Source: Anaerolineae bacterium
Lineage (GTDB): Bacteria > Chloroflexota > Anaerolineae > JAFGEY01
Reading direction: 5' to 3'
DNA length: 30,373 nt
Assembly (NCBI GenBank): GCA_016929775.1
Contig: JAFGIE010000072.1
Span: 1-30,373 of the forward strand
The position numbers and the translations under genes are program-made. Position 1 is the stretch's first letter, and every line of letters begins with the position of its first letter. The notes beneath the pieces are model-generated. The model did not search any database and was not told the origin of the DNA. It saw nothing but the letters and a program-made list of their open reading frames with translations. Positions 17,401 through 24,369 of the stretch are shown here, piece after piece.

Positions 17401-17471
17401 CATCGAGATGGGAACGCTGCGAGGGAACACCCCTCGTGCTTCCCCAGGGCGTGTTGACCGTTTCCGCTCAT
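14409..17471 (-). CDS. Lipoprotein with PrcB-like and DUF3160 domains
   Basis: 1020 residues from ATG 17471, which overlaps the rdgB stop (ATGA) and has GGAGG just upstream. An internal ATG at 17396 would give a cleaner signal peptide but lacks a ribosome-binding site. A hydrophobic segment ends in LLPGC (Cys51), then a Thr/Pro linker. Residues about 110-217 ([39 protein letters not shown]) resemble the C-terminal domain of PrcB, a subunit of the T. denticola PrtP protease complex. From about 385 to the end, segments such as [38 protein letters not shown] and [12 protein letters not shown] match the pattern of DUF3160 proteins, whose function is unknown. It is predicted to be extracytoplasmic, although it sits between two cytoplasmic house-cleaning genes. 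Confidence 0.85.
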   Translation of the reverse strand: MSGNGQHALGKHEGCSLAAFPSRCRMDCARWLCLLVSGVALLVVALLLPGCGLGLGGETPTPAAATTAPMPTPRPTATPVPAEVALYRDYARGEILPDMRVPIQRSALGEGGWYTIIGTAEGWAQFLSQMGQPAELWQDVAWDREILVGALLGVRAGRGHAIAIQELTIDALSVRIGIAVSAPQGVVVDRTWVAYPFHIVRVTRDELPLGEVTFDFTVAEEGGDLTVGETLVSAVVDTTDLDILWLPGEQATYPTPTPVLSTPQPTPTSTPVPNVQVSGTILGLDPETLRVRLLTDRGEGIELALMEATSILLADGQAATLSQLLPGTTINVLGYEGEAGRMRVAHIDIVRAVRQGLPFAAYSARDVSLTTLYPGYGLPVAAESVSSTVPLSLTLSVTQTRALTETGFVIVPGAYADLAALYGDPAFRDYPAYISADVVFDVSRQALQGVQHAVERGHLAAELRLLDREMFDRSWAQYEQVASATTPAEQRIAATALRNAAYFAVPLSLLDPAFTAPDVISSVVGAELALIAAGETITVSPLMEVPGMPEEERLRIDYAQFTPRGVYAQDAALGAYYRARTWHRAVAFRASQREETRSAALIAWTLAQSSAARVLWERVQAATIFCCGQDASYTPAQYADLVAQVWPEGAGLTALADEEGLDAVSNAIPDLALPANPVWTWLSLTGGLPERSWRFLPEGFRGDGYVFARTTAPNVGSPEAPRDLPSLIDLAAALGSLEAFRVAEQVGEGAYANYVDQAASARNELSTLTPAHWTADMPWNWLYVYRALVQERSPTYPAWMRTPTWQRKDLQAAFGSWIGVRHDVEGLHTAAPPLPEGGEDTAVAPWGYVEPLPTVYARLSALTRLTIDGLEARMMLPASERALLIELESWLRTLEEVARRELTGQSLSADEYTRLGQVASLLPMFTANGSPGSRVVIAAAAGEEAALIAAVGPVDVLYVVVERGGQRYLARGGVYSYYEFRSGLEETWTDALWQDALATGNAPSRPAWSSGFVIPNGPVR

Positions 17472-18079
17472 GCGTCCTCCGCGTCATCGCGCAGGCGATC
17501 GAGCAATGGACGCGCCGCCTGCATCGCCCGTGCGCGGTGGCTGATCTGGTTCTTGACCTCGGCAGGAAGCTCTGCCATGGTCCGGTCGAGGGGCGGGATG
17601 TAGAACACGGGGTCGTAGCCGAAACCGCCATCGCCGCGCGGGGCAGAGGCGATCACCCCCTCGCACGTGCCCTCCGCGATCTCGACCTGCCCGCCGGGAT
17701 GCGCGATCGCGACTGCACAGCGAAAGCGCGCAGTGCGCCGCTCGGACGGCGTCTCTGCCAGCGCGGCAAGCAGCTTGCGGTAGCGGTCCTCGTCGCTCGC
17801 CCCCGGGCCCGCATAGCGCGCCGAGAGGACACCGGGCGCGCCGCCCAGCGCATCGACTTCGAGGCCCGAGTCATCTGCCAAGGCGGGCATGCCGGCTGCG
17901 CGTGCGTAGGCCAACGCCTTGTGTGCCGCGTTCTCGGCAAAGGTCCGCCCACTCTCCTCGACGTCGAGCTCGAGGCCAAGGTCCTGCGGGCAGACGATCT
18001 GGCCTTCCCAATCCCCGAGCAGATCGACGAGTTCGCGTTGCTTGCCGCGGTTCGTGGTACCCAAGCACAGCGTTAGCAT
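17468..18079 (-). CDS. rdgB: RdgB/HAM1 non-canonical purine NTP pyrophosphatase
   Basis: Hydrolyses XTP, ITP/dITP to the monophosphate, keeping deaminated purines out of DNA and RNA; cytoplasmic dimer, 203 residues, normal length. Motifs: TTNRGKQREL with Thr8/Asn10/Lys13 (the SxNxxK nucleotide site), ADDSGLEVDALGG with Asp69/Asp70, ARYAG, GGFGYDPVF and ISHRARA. ATG 18079 overlaps the stop of the FAD-oxidoreductase gene by 7 nt, and its own stop overlaps the DUF3160 start by 4 nt, so it is translationally embedded in the operon. Confidence 0.97.
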   Translation of the reverse strand: MLTLCLGTTNRGKQRELVDLLGDWEGQIVCPQDLGLELDVEESGRTFAENAAHKALAYARAAGMPALADDSGLEVDALGGAPGVLSARYAGPGASDEDRYRKLLAALAETPSERRTARFRCAVAIAHPGGQVEIAEGTCEGVIASAPRGDGGFGYDPVFYIPPLDRTMAELPAEVKNQISHRARAMQAARPLLDRLRDDAEDA

Positions 18080-20052
18080 GGCGCACCCCCCTCGTCATAG
18101 ATCGCCCCCGTGCGGTAGCGCGCCCACTCGGTCTCGAACCAGGCATCGCAGGGCGGAATCGGGCGCCGCGGCACCCAACGACAGCGCACCTCGCCCCCTG
18201 CGACGGCAACGGTCTCGAGCACCTGTTCTCGGAAAGCCGCGTTCTCGGGGGCGATGCGCCACTCGGGACCGAGCCGCTCATCGATCGGCACGCCGTCGGG
18301 CGCGAGGGCGATCGCCGATCCCCTGCTGCCGACGCCGCTCCGCAGCGCGAACGTGAGCGCCTCCAGGTAGACGGCGTGTGCGAAGCAGAGCTGCCGGTTG
18401 CGCAGCGCCTCGGCGATCTCGGCGCAACTGGCGTACGCACATCCCTCTCGCTCAAGGCGCCGCCACTGCTCCCACGCCTGGGACACCGCATCCGGCAGCG
18501 TCTCTAGGCGGCGGATGTGCGCGCCGGCGCGCGTCATCCGCTCCTGGAAGGCCCGTCGTTCGGCCTGCCACGAACGCCCGGCGTGCGCAGCACGCGCGAC
18601 CCATGCCTGCACGTCTGCGGCGGCGGCGCACAGCACCGCCCGCACGGCATCCTGCGACACCTCCCACGCGCGGTAGCGGTGGGCAATGTACTCGGCAGCG
18701 CGGAAGCCGCCCACCTGCCCCGCGTTGAGCGCCGATCCGCCGGGGCGGTACACGCCGTGCGATCCGTTGACCTCGCCGATCGGAAAGAGGTGCCGCAGAT
18801 TGGTCGACTCCCACCAGTGGTTCGCGGCAAGCCCCCCGTTGTTGTGCTGGGCACAGACGGCGATCTCGAGAGGCTCGGCGGACAGGTCGATGCCGTGCTC
18901 GCGATAGAGGTCGATCGCCGCGGGGTTCATCGCCTGCAGGCGTGCGAGCGGCGTCTCGAGCAGCGCACGCGAACGGGACAGATAGTCGCGCGCCTCCTCG
19001 CTCAACGCCGCGAAGGCGAAACCCCGCGCGTTCTGCCGGTAGTCGAGGAAGACGCGCCGTCCCTTGACCACCGTCTCGATGTAGACCAGGATGTCGATCA
19101 GCGACGAGCCGCCGATCACCTTGCGCGCGTCAAAGGGCCACTGGTAGCCCTTGAGAAAGACGTGGGAGTGCATCTCACCCGCCGACGGATAGCCATCGCG
19201 CAGGAACTCGCGCTCCGCCCCGGCGCCATCCGGACCAGTGCTGATGAAGCGGGGGATGACCTGCATGTAGGTCCCCGACACGTTCCACCGGAATCGAGTC
19301 GACGCCATGCCGTACTGTGACTCGGGCAGGCTCTGCGCCCGCGCACCGGCGATCAGGGCGAGACCGATCGCGCCTGTGTGCACGGTTGGGTAGACGCTGG
19401 TCTGGTACAGCCCGCCCGGCCCACCGACGGCAAAGACGACGTTCTCGGCGCCATACCCCTCCATGCTGCCGTCCTCGCGCACGGCAAGGGCGCCGCACAC
19501 GCGCTCGCCGCCCGCCTCGCGGATCGTCAGCAGCTGGACCACCGTGCGTCCCTCGCGTACCGCGATGCCCAGTTCGCGCACCCGTTCGATCAGCGTCCGG
19601 CACATCTGGCGCGAGGTGTAGGGACCGATCGAGGTGGCGCGCTGGCGCGGGTCGTGGTCGGTCTTGTAGCCCACGAATTGCCCGTAGCGGTCTCGCGGAA
19701 AGGGGACGCCGAGGTTGACGAGGTGCATGAAGGCGCGCGGCGATACGCTGGCTTCGACCAGAGCGAGGTCGCCGTGCATACTCCCGCCCGCATAGTAGGT
19801 CTCAGCCATATCGTGCGGTGCGTCCGCGTCAGCCCCATACATCGACAGCTTGTAGTAGGTCTGCTTGTCGCTCCCCGTGTTGATCGACGTACCCTTGTCC
19901 AGGCCCTCGGTGACGATCAACACGTCGCGCACGCCGTTGACGTGCAACTGCACCGCCGCGTTGAGCCCCGCCGCCCCGCTACCGATCACGAGGGTGTGGA
20001 CCCAGGTCAGCGAGACAGCGCCGCCCTCGACTGCGATCTCTTCGTCGCGCAT
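18073..20052 (-). CDS. FAD-dependent oxidoreductase of the fumarate reductase/succinate dehydrogenase flavoprotein type
   Basis: 659 residues. The dinucleotide-binding motif GSGAAGLNAAV is at 24-34, followed by the flavin-region GSINTGSDKQT-like segment (actual: TSINTGSDKQTYYK). QRATSIGPYTSRQM and the C-terminal FAD segment LFPIGEVNGSHGVYRPGGSALNAGQVGGFRAAEYIA match family 2 flavoproteins (FrdA, SdhA, AprA, NadB). HNNGGLAANHWWES is the region corresponding to the substrate or partner contact in AprA-type proteins. Substrate unknown; no iron-sulfur or membrane subunit gene is adjacent, which argues against respiratory fumarate reductase. It starts 15 nt after the SDR gene, so the pair probably act in one oxidative catabolic route. 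Confidence 0.88.
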   Translation of the reverse strand: MRDEEIAVEGGAVSLTWVHTLVIGSGAAGLNAAVQLHVNGVRDVLIVTEGLDKGTSINTGSDKQTYYKLSMYGADADAPHDMAETYYAGGSMHGDLALVEASVSPRAFMHLVNLGVPFPRDRYGQFVGYKTDHDPRQRATSIGPYTSRQMCRTLIERVRELGIAVREGRTVVQLLTIREAGGERVCGALAVREDGSMEGYGAENVVFAVGGPGGLYQTSVYPTVHTGAIGLALIAGARAQSLPESQYGMASTRFRWNVSGTYMQVIPRFISTGPDGAGAEREFLRDGYPSAGEMHSHVFLKGYQWPFDARKVIGGSSLIDILVYIETVVKGRRVFLDYRQNARGFAFAALSEEARDYLSRSRALLETPLARLQAMNPAAIDLYREHGIDLSAEPLEIAVCAQHNNGGLAANHWWESTNLRHLFPIGEVNGSHGVYRPGGSALNAGQVGGFRAAEYIAHRYRAWEVSQDAVRAVLCAAAADVQAWVARAAHAGRSWQAERRAFQERMTRAGAHIRRLETLPDAVSQAWEQWRRLEREGCAYASCAEIAEALRNRQLCFAHAVYLEALTFALRSGVGSRGSAIALAPDGVPIDERLGPEWRIAPENAAFREQVLETVAVAGGEVRCRWVPRRPIPPCDAWFETEWARYRTGAIYDEGGAPC

Positions 20053-20067
20053 GGTACGCTCATCCCC

Positions 20068-20838
20068 TCACAGTCTCGGGATCGTCAGCCCGCCATCCAC
20101 CATGATCACCTGCCCGGTCGAGTAGGGCAGGTCCCCCCGGACCAGCATCGCCACCGTCTTGCCCACGTCCTCGGGATAGCCCCATCGCGGCTGGACGGTG
20201 AGGCCCCCGTCGATCAGCTGGTCATACTTGGACTTGACCACCTTGGTCATGTCCGTGTAGATCACGCCCGGACGCACCTCGTACACGGGAATGCCATACT
20301 CGCCCAGGCGCGCCGCCCACAACTGCGTCGCCATGCTGATCCCAGCCTTGGAGAGGCAGTACTCGCCGCGATTGGTCGAGACAACGGTCGCCGAGATCGA
20401 CGAGACGTTCACAATGCAGCCCGCGAAAGCCGCATCCGCCTCGCGCTGGGCGACCATCCAGCGCGCAGCAGCCTGCGTCAAAAAGTAGGGGCCCTTGAGA
20501 TTGATCGACATCACCCGGTCATAGCTCGCCTCGGTGGCTTCGAGGATGTCCGCCCGTTCTCGCGGGGCGACGCCAGCGTTGTTGATCAGGGCGTTCAGCC
20601 GCCCAAAGCGTGCCTCGGTCGCCGCGAGGAGCCGCGCGCGCGCCTCGCGGTCGGATACGTCGGCTTGGCAGTACAGCACGTCGACGCCCCTCTCCCGCAG
20701 CGCCGCCATCGCCTCGCTCACTTGGTCCTCGGCGCGGACGCCGCAGATCACCAGGTCGTACCCTTCCGCCGCCAGGGAGTGAGCGATGCCCAACCCAATC
20801 CCGCGGCTTCCACCCGTGACCAGTGCTACCTTGTTCAT
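20068..20838 (-). CDS. SDR-family NAD(P)-dependent oxidoreductase (3-oxoacyl reductase-like)
   Basis: 256 residues from ATG 20838, behind GGAGGGAG; the frame is open 60 nt further but that overlaps the broken gene upstream. Classical SDR motifs: TGGSRGIG (8-15), NNAG (86-89), Asn113, Ser147/148, Tyr160-x3-Lys164 (YCLSK), and the C-terminal DGG. The Rossmann-fold cytoplasmic enzyme reduces or oxidises a carbonyl/alcohol; FabG-like family resemblance does not fix the substrate. First intact gene of the minus-strand operon that runs to dtd. Confidence 0.93.
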   Translation of the reverse strand: MNKVALVTGGSRGIGLGIAHSLAAEGYDLVICGVRAEDQVSEAMAALRERGVDVLYCQADVSDREARARLLAATEARFGRLNALINNAGVAPRERADILEATEASYDRVMSINLKGPYFLTQAAARWMVAQREADAAFAGCIVNVSSISATVVSTNRGEYCLSKAGISMATQLWAARLGEYGIPVYEVRPGVIYTDMTKVVKSKYDQLIDGGLTVQPRWGYPEDVGKTVAMLVRGDLPYSTGQVIMVDGGLTIPRL

Positions 20839-20855
20839 GCCCTCCCTCCGCGTTC

Positions 20856-21079
20856 TCAAGACAGCGGCGCCAGATCCACCCACCTGCACTGCCGCCACGA
20901 GGTCGTGGCAGCCTCGGCGAGCTGCACGCCGCGCGCGCCTTCGAGCAGCGTCCAGGGGAACGGCTCACCGGCGACCAGGTGCGCTGGATCTGCACGATCT
21001 TGTCGGCAGAGAGAGCAAAGAGCCTGCGGATCTGCGGCAGCAGGTCGGCAGGCTGCAGGCCGGTGTCGATCTCGATCAT
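20856..21079 (-). pseudogene. Chimeric gene remnant: N-terminus of one gene joined out of frame to the C-terminus of a Gfo/Idh-like gene
   Basis: A good ribosome-binding site (AGGGAG) and an ATG at 21079 open a protein-like start (IEIDTGLQPADLLPQIRRLF, then ALSADKIVQIQRTW) of about 35 codons, which I do not recognise. After about 20975 this frame turns into Arg/Ser/Pro-rich shadow sequence. From about 20981 another frame carries protein-like sequence (HLVAGEPFPWTLLEG, LAEAATTSWRQCRWVDL) up to TGA 20858-20856. This tail resembles the C-terminal helix and RWVDL ending of Gfo/Idh/MocA oxidoreductases. The simplest reading is an internal deletion that joined two operon genes. A short divergent intact gene with one frameshift, or an assembly error, are alternatives. 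Confidence 0.6.
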
Positions 21080-21116
21080 CGCTCGCTCCCTTGGCATGGA
21101 CAGCTGGCACCGTGCT

Positions 21117-21145
21117 ATTGTAGCCGATGCACCGCCCATCGTCAA
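21117..21145 (-). promoter_or_regulatory. Strong sigma70-type promoter at the head of the SDR-FAD-rdgB-DUF3160-dtd operon
   Basis: Minus strand: TTGACG (21145-21140), 17-bp spacer, TACAAT (21122-21117), ten of twelve positions matching consensus. The start near 21110 gives a leader of about 30 nt before the ATG at 21079 of the broken gene. The rest of the gap up to 21299 shows only a GC stem GCCGCG/CGCGGC (21244-21265) past the DUF389 stop and no gene. Confidence 0.75.
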
Positions 21146-21299
21146 CTCGAGGGGGAGGCATCCGGCGCACTTTTTGGGGCAACGGGGCTGCCAACACGAA
21201 GGCAGTTCCTGGGGGCATCGCCGGGCTGCAGTCCTGCCAGCTTGCCGCGGCTCGCGGTTCGCGGCGGCGCACGGCAGGCGCTCTGGAGACGGGGCAGCG

Positions 21300-23162
21300 T
21301 TACCGCTCGCCGCTGACTGTCCCCGGCGTGGGCGTGGCACCGGGGTCAAAGCGCGTGTGCTGGGCCACAGAGAGGACGAGGCGCACCGGAAGGCGCATGT
21401 GTTGTGCGACACGCGCTTGCAGGCCAAGCGCGTCGTCGTACGACAGAGTGCGGGTACTCTGTACCTCGACCGACACGTGCAGCGTGCGCCCGCTTGTGTC
21501 CTCGACTGCCCAGCCAACCAGGGACACGTCCGCCATCTCGCCGACCTCTGCCACGAGCGCCGTTTCGAGCGCACGATGCAGCCGGACCTCGCGGATCGAG
21601 CGGACTGTCAGCACCGTGAGCAGGCCCGAGACCAGGACGAGTACGAACAGGATCCCGACCATGCTCCAACTGAACACGCGCACCCGGCGACCGGGGTCGG
21701 GCCGAAACCCAAAGAGCAGAAAGACGACGCTGCCCGCCGCCGTGATCGCGCTCAGGTTGGTGAGAAAGAGGAGCAACGCGCCCCCCGCGATCCTGCCGCT
21801 GCCCAGCGTGACCCCGAGCCCGGTGGTGGCGAGGGGCGGCACGAGCGCGACGGCGATCGCTACCCCTGCCAGCGCGCCCAACGCATTGCGGCGACACTGC
21901 GCGTACGCGCCAGCGGTGCCCGACAAGAGCGCGATCATGAGATCGATTAGGGTCGGCTGCGCGCGGCTCAGGATCTCAGGCGTTGGCCCCTCGAGCGGGA
22001 AGACCAGGCCAACCAGGAGGCCCACGGCGATCCCCAATGCGGCGCCGCGCAGAGTCGTGCCAGCGGCGCGCCACAGCAAGCGCACGTCGCCCTGCACCAC
22101 GCCGAGGCTGATCCCAAAGATGGCGGACATGAGCGGGGCGATCACCATGGCGCCAATGATCACTGCGGCGCTGTCGATCGCCAGCCCCAAGCTGGCGATC
22201 GCGGCGGCAAAGGCGATCAAGACAAAGAAATCGATGTCGGGGCGCGCGCCGCGCCGGATCTCGCGGTAGGCCTCTATGCGCTCGGCGACCGTGATCATGT
22301 CCTGCACGTCCGCCAGCGCGCGCTCGGCGCGGCGCAGGATGGACTTGATGCGGCCCGCCCGGCGGCGGACGATCAGCGTGGGCACCGAGGCGCGCGCGGC
22401 GAGGGTCTGCGGCACGTCGCCAAACAACTTGCGATCGACATAGCTCTCGTTGCTCGCGCCGACCAGCAGCGCGTCGTGCCCATCCTGCGCCGCGTCGAGG
22501 ATGCCCGCGATGATGCTCTCTGCGCGCACGACCCGCGCTTGGATGCGCCGCTCGTCCTGCCAAGGCTCCAGTATCCGGGTCAGCTGCTCGTGACCGGCGG
22601 CAACGCCAAGGCGGCCCGTGGACTGGCGCGCCACATACAGCGCCGTCACCTCGACGTCCGCCGACAGGCGAAGGGCGAGATCGATCGCCGTGGCGGCGTT
22701 GGGCCCGCCGGCGGCGGGGACCAGCACGCGGCGCACCTCAGCCCACTCGTCCACGCGCGCGACGACGATGTGGCACGGCGCGTAGCGGATCACGTGATCC
22801 AGGGTGCGGCTGAGCAGGTGGCGGCGAGAGCCCGCTTCGCCCGTCCAGCCGAGAAGCAGCACGTCGGGGGCTGCGTCCTCCACCGCCGACACGATCCCCT
22901 CTCCAGGCTCGTCGTCCGCGTGCACCTGGACGTGGACCGGGGGGCTTGCCTCTGGGTCTGGCGCGGCGAGCCACTCAGGCGGCTCGCCATCGCGGGTGAC
23001 GCACACCAGCGTCACCGCGCCATGGTCGCCCGCCAGTGCACGCGCTAGGGACAAGAGCGGGGCTTGCTCCCCCTCCCCCCCGACGGCAGCCATGACGTGA
23101 TAGCCGGACGCGTCATCGGACCCCGTCCTCGCCCTGTCCGCTGGCGCCGCTTGCCCTTTCAT
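21300..23162 (-). CDS. Universal-stress-type domains fused to DUF389 membrane protein
   Basis: 620 residues. Residues about 20-285 look like two UspA-like alpha/beta domains: YHVMAAVGGEGEQAPLLSLARAL and the second unit RRVLVPAAGGPNAATAIDLALRLSADVEVTALYVA, ending LLVGASNESYVDRKLFGDVPQTLAARASVPTLIV. From about 305 a DUF389 domain (TIGR00341-type) follows: RPDIDFFVLIAFAAAIASLGL, VIIGAMVIAPLMSAIFG, GTAGAYAQCRRNALGALAGVAIAVALVPPLATTG, with six or so membrane segments. A soluble domain lies at the C-terminus. DUF389 has no agreed function; transport gated by nucleotide-binding stress domains is a possibility only. ATG 23162 overlaps the DUF368 stop by 4 nt (ATGA). Confidence 0.9.
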   Translation of the reverse strand: MKGQAAPADRARTGSDDASGYHVMAAVGGEGEQAPLLSLARALAGDHGAVTLVCVTRDGEPPEWLAAPDPEASPPVHVQVHADDEPGEGIVSAVEDAAPDVLLLGWTGEAGSRRHLLSRTLDHVIRYAPCHIVVARVDEWAEVRRVLVPAAGGPNAATAIDLALRLSADVEVTALYVARQSTGRLGVAAGHEQLTRILEPWQDERRIQARVVRAESIIAGILDAAQDGHDALLVGASNESYVDRKLFGDVPQTLAARASVPTLIVRRRAGRIKSILRRAERALADVQDMITVAERIEAYREIRRGARPDIDFFVLIAFAAAIASLGLAIDSAAVIIGAMVIAPLMSAIFGISLGVVQGDVRLLWRAAGTTLRGAALGIAVGLLVGLVFPLEGPTPEILSRAQPTLIDLMIALLSGTAGAYAQCRRNALGALAGVAIAVALVPPLATTGLGVTLGSGRIAGGALLLFLTNLSAITAAGSVVFLLFGFRPDPGRRVRVFSWSMVGILFVLVLVSGLLTVLTVRSIREVRLHRALETALVAEVGEMADVSLVGWAVEDTSGRTLHVSVEVQSTRTLSYDDALGLQARVAQHMRLPVRLVLSVAQHTRFDPGATPTPGTVSGER

Positions 23163-24121
23163 CCGTGCTCAGCCTTGCCCTTCCGCGTTGCCCAGACCGT
23201 CAGGCCTGCAACGAGGGCGAAACCTACGACAGCCAACAAGACAGCCAGGAAAACGTCCCAGGTCAAAGCCGCCGGCCAGACATTGACCTGCGCGACCGGA
23301 ACCTGGTCCCCGTGTCTGTCCAGCATAAACTCGACCGTCTCTTTCCAGGGCCACACCTTGCGCAACGACCCTAGAAGCATCCCGGTCAGCAGAGCCACGG
23401 TCATGTCGTGATAGTGCTTGAAAAGCCAGCTCAGTACCTGAGCAAAGCTGGCGCCGCCTACCCCAGCACCGGCAGTGACCAGCAGCAAGGAGACCACATC
23501 CCGGCTGGTGACCGCCGACAACAAATAGTGGTACTTGCCCAGCAAGATCAGGACAAAGGAACCCGATACGCCCGGCAGAACCATGGCACACATTGTCAGA
23601 AACCCGGTCAAGAACAGAAACCACCACGTGTTCGGCGTCTCGACCGGCACCAACCCAACGAACGCATACGCGCCTGCCGCACCCACCAGGACGCTCAGGA
23701 CCCGCGCCACGCTCCAAGTCTTGATCCGCTTGCCGACGGTGAAAACGGAAGCCAGCACCAGGCCAAAGAAGAACGCCCAGATCAACGATGGGTAGGTCTC
23801 GAGCACCCACTTGAACAAATAGGGCGTGGTAAGAAGGGCCAACCCAATGCCTGAAGTGACAGACAACACCACCTTCCAAGGCACGAGGTCCAACGCCTGT
23901 TTGATCTTGAAGCGTATCAAGAGCTTGATCACCTGGGGGTCCAGCACGGCGCGGGCCGCATCGACCAGTTCCTCATAGATCCCCAGGATCAACGCCATCG
24001 CGCTTCCAGACACGCCCGGCAACCCCATGGCAAAACCGAGGGCCGCCAGCCCCAGATACCCGGCTAACGTCCGCCGCTCAGCACGTTCTCGCTCTACAGG
24101 CTGTTCTACAGTCACAGTCAT
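23159..24121 (-). CDS. DUF368 membrane protein, PopT-type polyprenyl-phosphate transporter family
   Basis: 320 residues, about eight or nine membrane segments. The family's paired motif is present twice, MGLPGVSGSAMALILGIYEEL (PGVSGS at 35-40) and MVLPGVSGSFVLILLGKYHYL (PGVSGS at 183-188), as expected for an internally duplicated transporter. DUF368 proteins (PopT) were reported as recyclers of undecaprenyl phosphate across the membrane for cell-wall building; function here is by family only. Start 24121 follows GGGGATAGG. The base composition is visibly less GC-rich, with more AAG/AAC/ACC-type codons than flanking genes, which could reflect transfer or membrane-protein bias. It is cotranscribed with the Usp-DUF389 gene. 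Confidence 0.9.
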   Translation of the reverse strand: MTVTVEQPVERERAERRTLAGYLGLAALGFAMGLPGVSGSAMALILGIYEELVDAARAVLDPQVIKLLIRFKIKQALDLVPWKVVLSVTSGIGLALLTTPYLFKWVLETYPSLIWAFFFGLVLASVFTVGKRIKTWSVARVLSVLVGAAGAYAFVGLVPVETPNTWWFLFLTGFLTMCAMVLPGVSGSFVLILLGKYHYLLSAVTSRDVVSLLLVTAGAGVGGASFAQVLSWLFKHYHDMTVALLTGMLLGSLRKVWPWKETVEFMLDRHGDQVPVAQVNVWPAALTWDVFLAVLLAVVGFALVAGLTVWATRKGKAEHG

Positions 24122-24156
24122 CTACCTATCCCCTTTTTCACCGGATAAACTCGGGG

Positions 24157-24186
24157 ATTATAGCACGTTCCATCCGAACACGCCAA
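24157..24186 (-). promoter_or_regulatory. Extended -10 promoter of the DUF368-DUF389 operon
   Basis: Minus strand: TATAAT (24162-24157) preceded by TG one base upstream (extended -10), with TTGGCG (24186-24181) at an 18-bp spacing. The start near 24150 gives a leader of about 30 nt. Confidence 0.65.
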
Positions 24187-24285
24187 AAGCCCTGACGCGA
24201 CACCGGAAGTCGTGATCGATCGAGACGGTCGCCCGCGGTCTGCACCCCACCGCCTGCGGCGCCAGGCCCGCGCGCAAGACCTGTG

Positions 24286-24352
24286 TGCCCTGATGGCGCA
24301 GCGGGTAACAAGTGTGACCTCCGCACCTTGGGAGGCACACCTTGCCAGGGCA
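24286..24352. other. Nested inverted repeat between the kinase operon and the DUF368 operon
   Basis: Outer arms TGCCCTG (24286-24292) and CAGGGCA (24346-24352) enclose an inner hairpin. GTGTG (24312-24316), a bulged A, and CCTCC (24318-24322) pair with GGAGG (24331-24335) and CACAC (24336-24340) around an 8-nt loop. It lies 18 nt past the kinase stop, so it may end or protect that mRNA, although no U tract follows. The 67-nt size recalls a tRNA but there is no T-arm. Confidence 0.45.
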
Positions 24353-24369
24353 GGGGATGCGCTGCGCAG

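Noticed and set aside
14988..17603. An 871-codon open frame on the plus strand opposite the DUF3160 gene
   Set aside because: It is His/Arg/Gly-rich with no recognisable domain and mirrors the GC-rich third positions of the real minus-strand genes; the minus strand has signal peptide, linker and family motifs.
18073..20052. Respiratory fumarate reductase/succinate dehydrogenase flavoprotein subunit
   Set aside because: No iron-sulfur or membrane anchor subunit genes are adjacent, and the operon context is an SDR and house-cleaning genes; only the broader flavoprotein family is supported.
24286..24352. tRNA gene
   Set aside because: The 7-bp outer stem and length are suggestive, but there is no GTTCRA T-loop, no proper anticodon arm and no CCA-end context.
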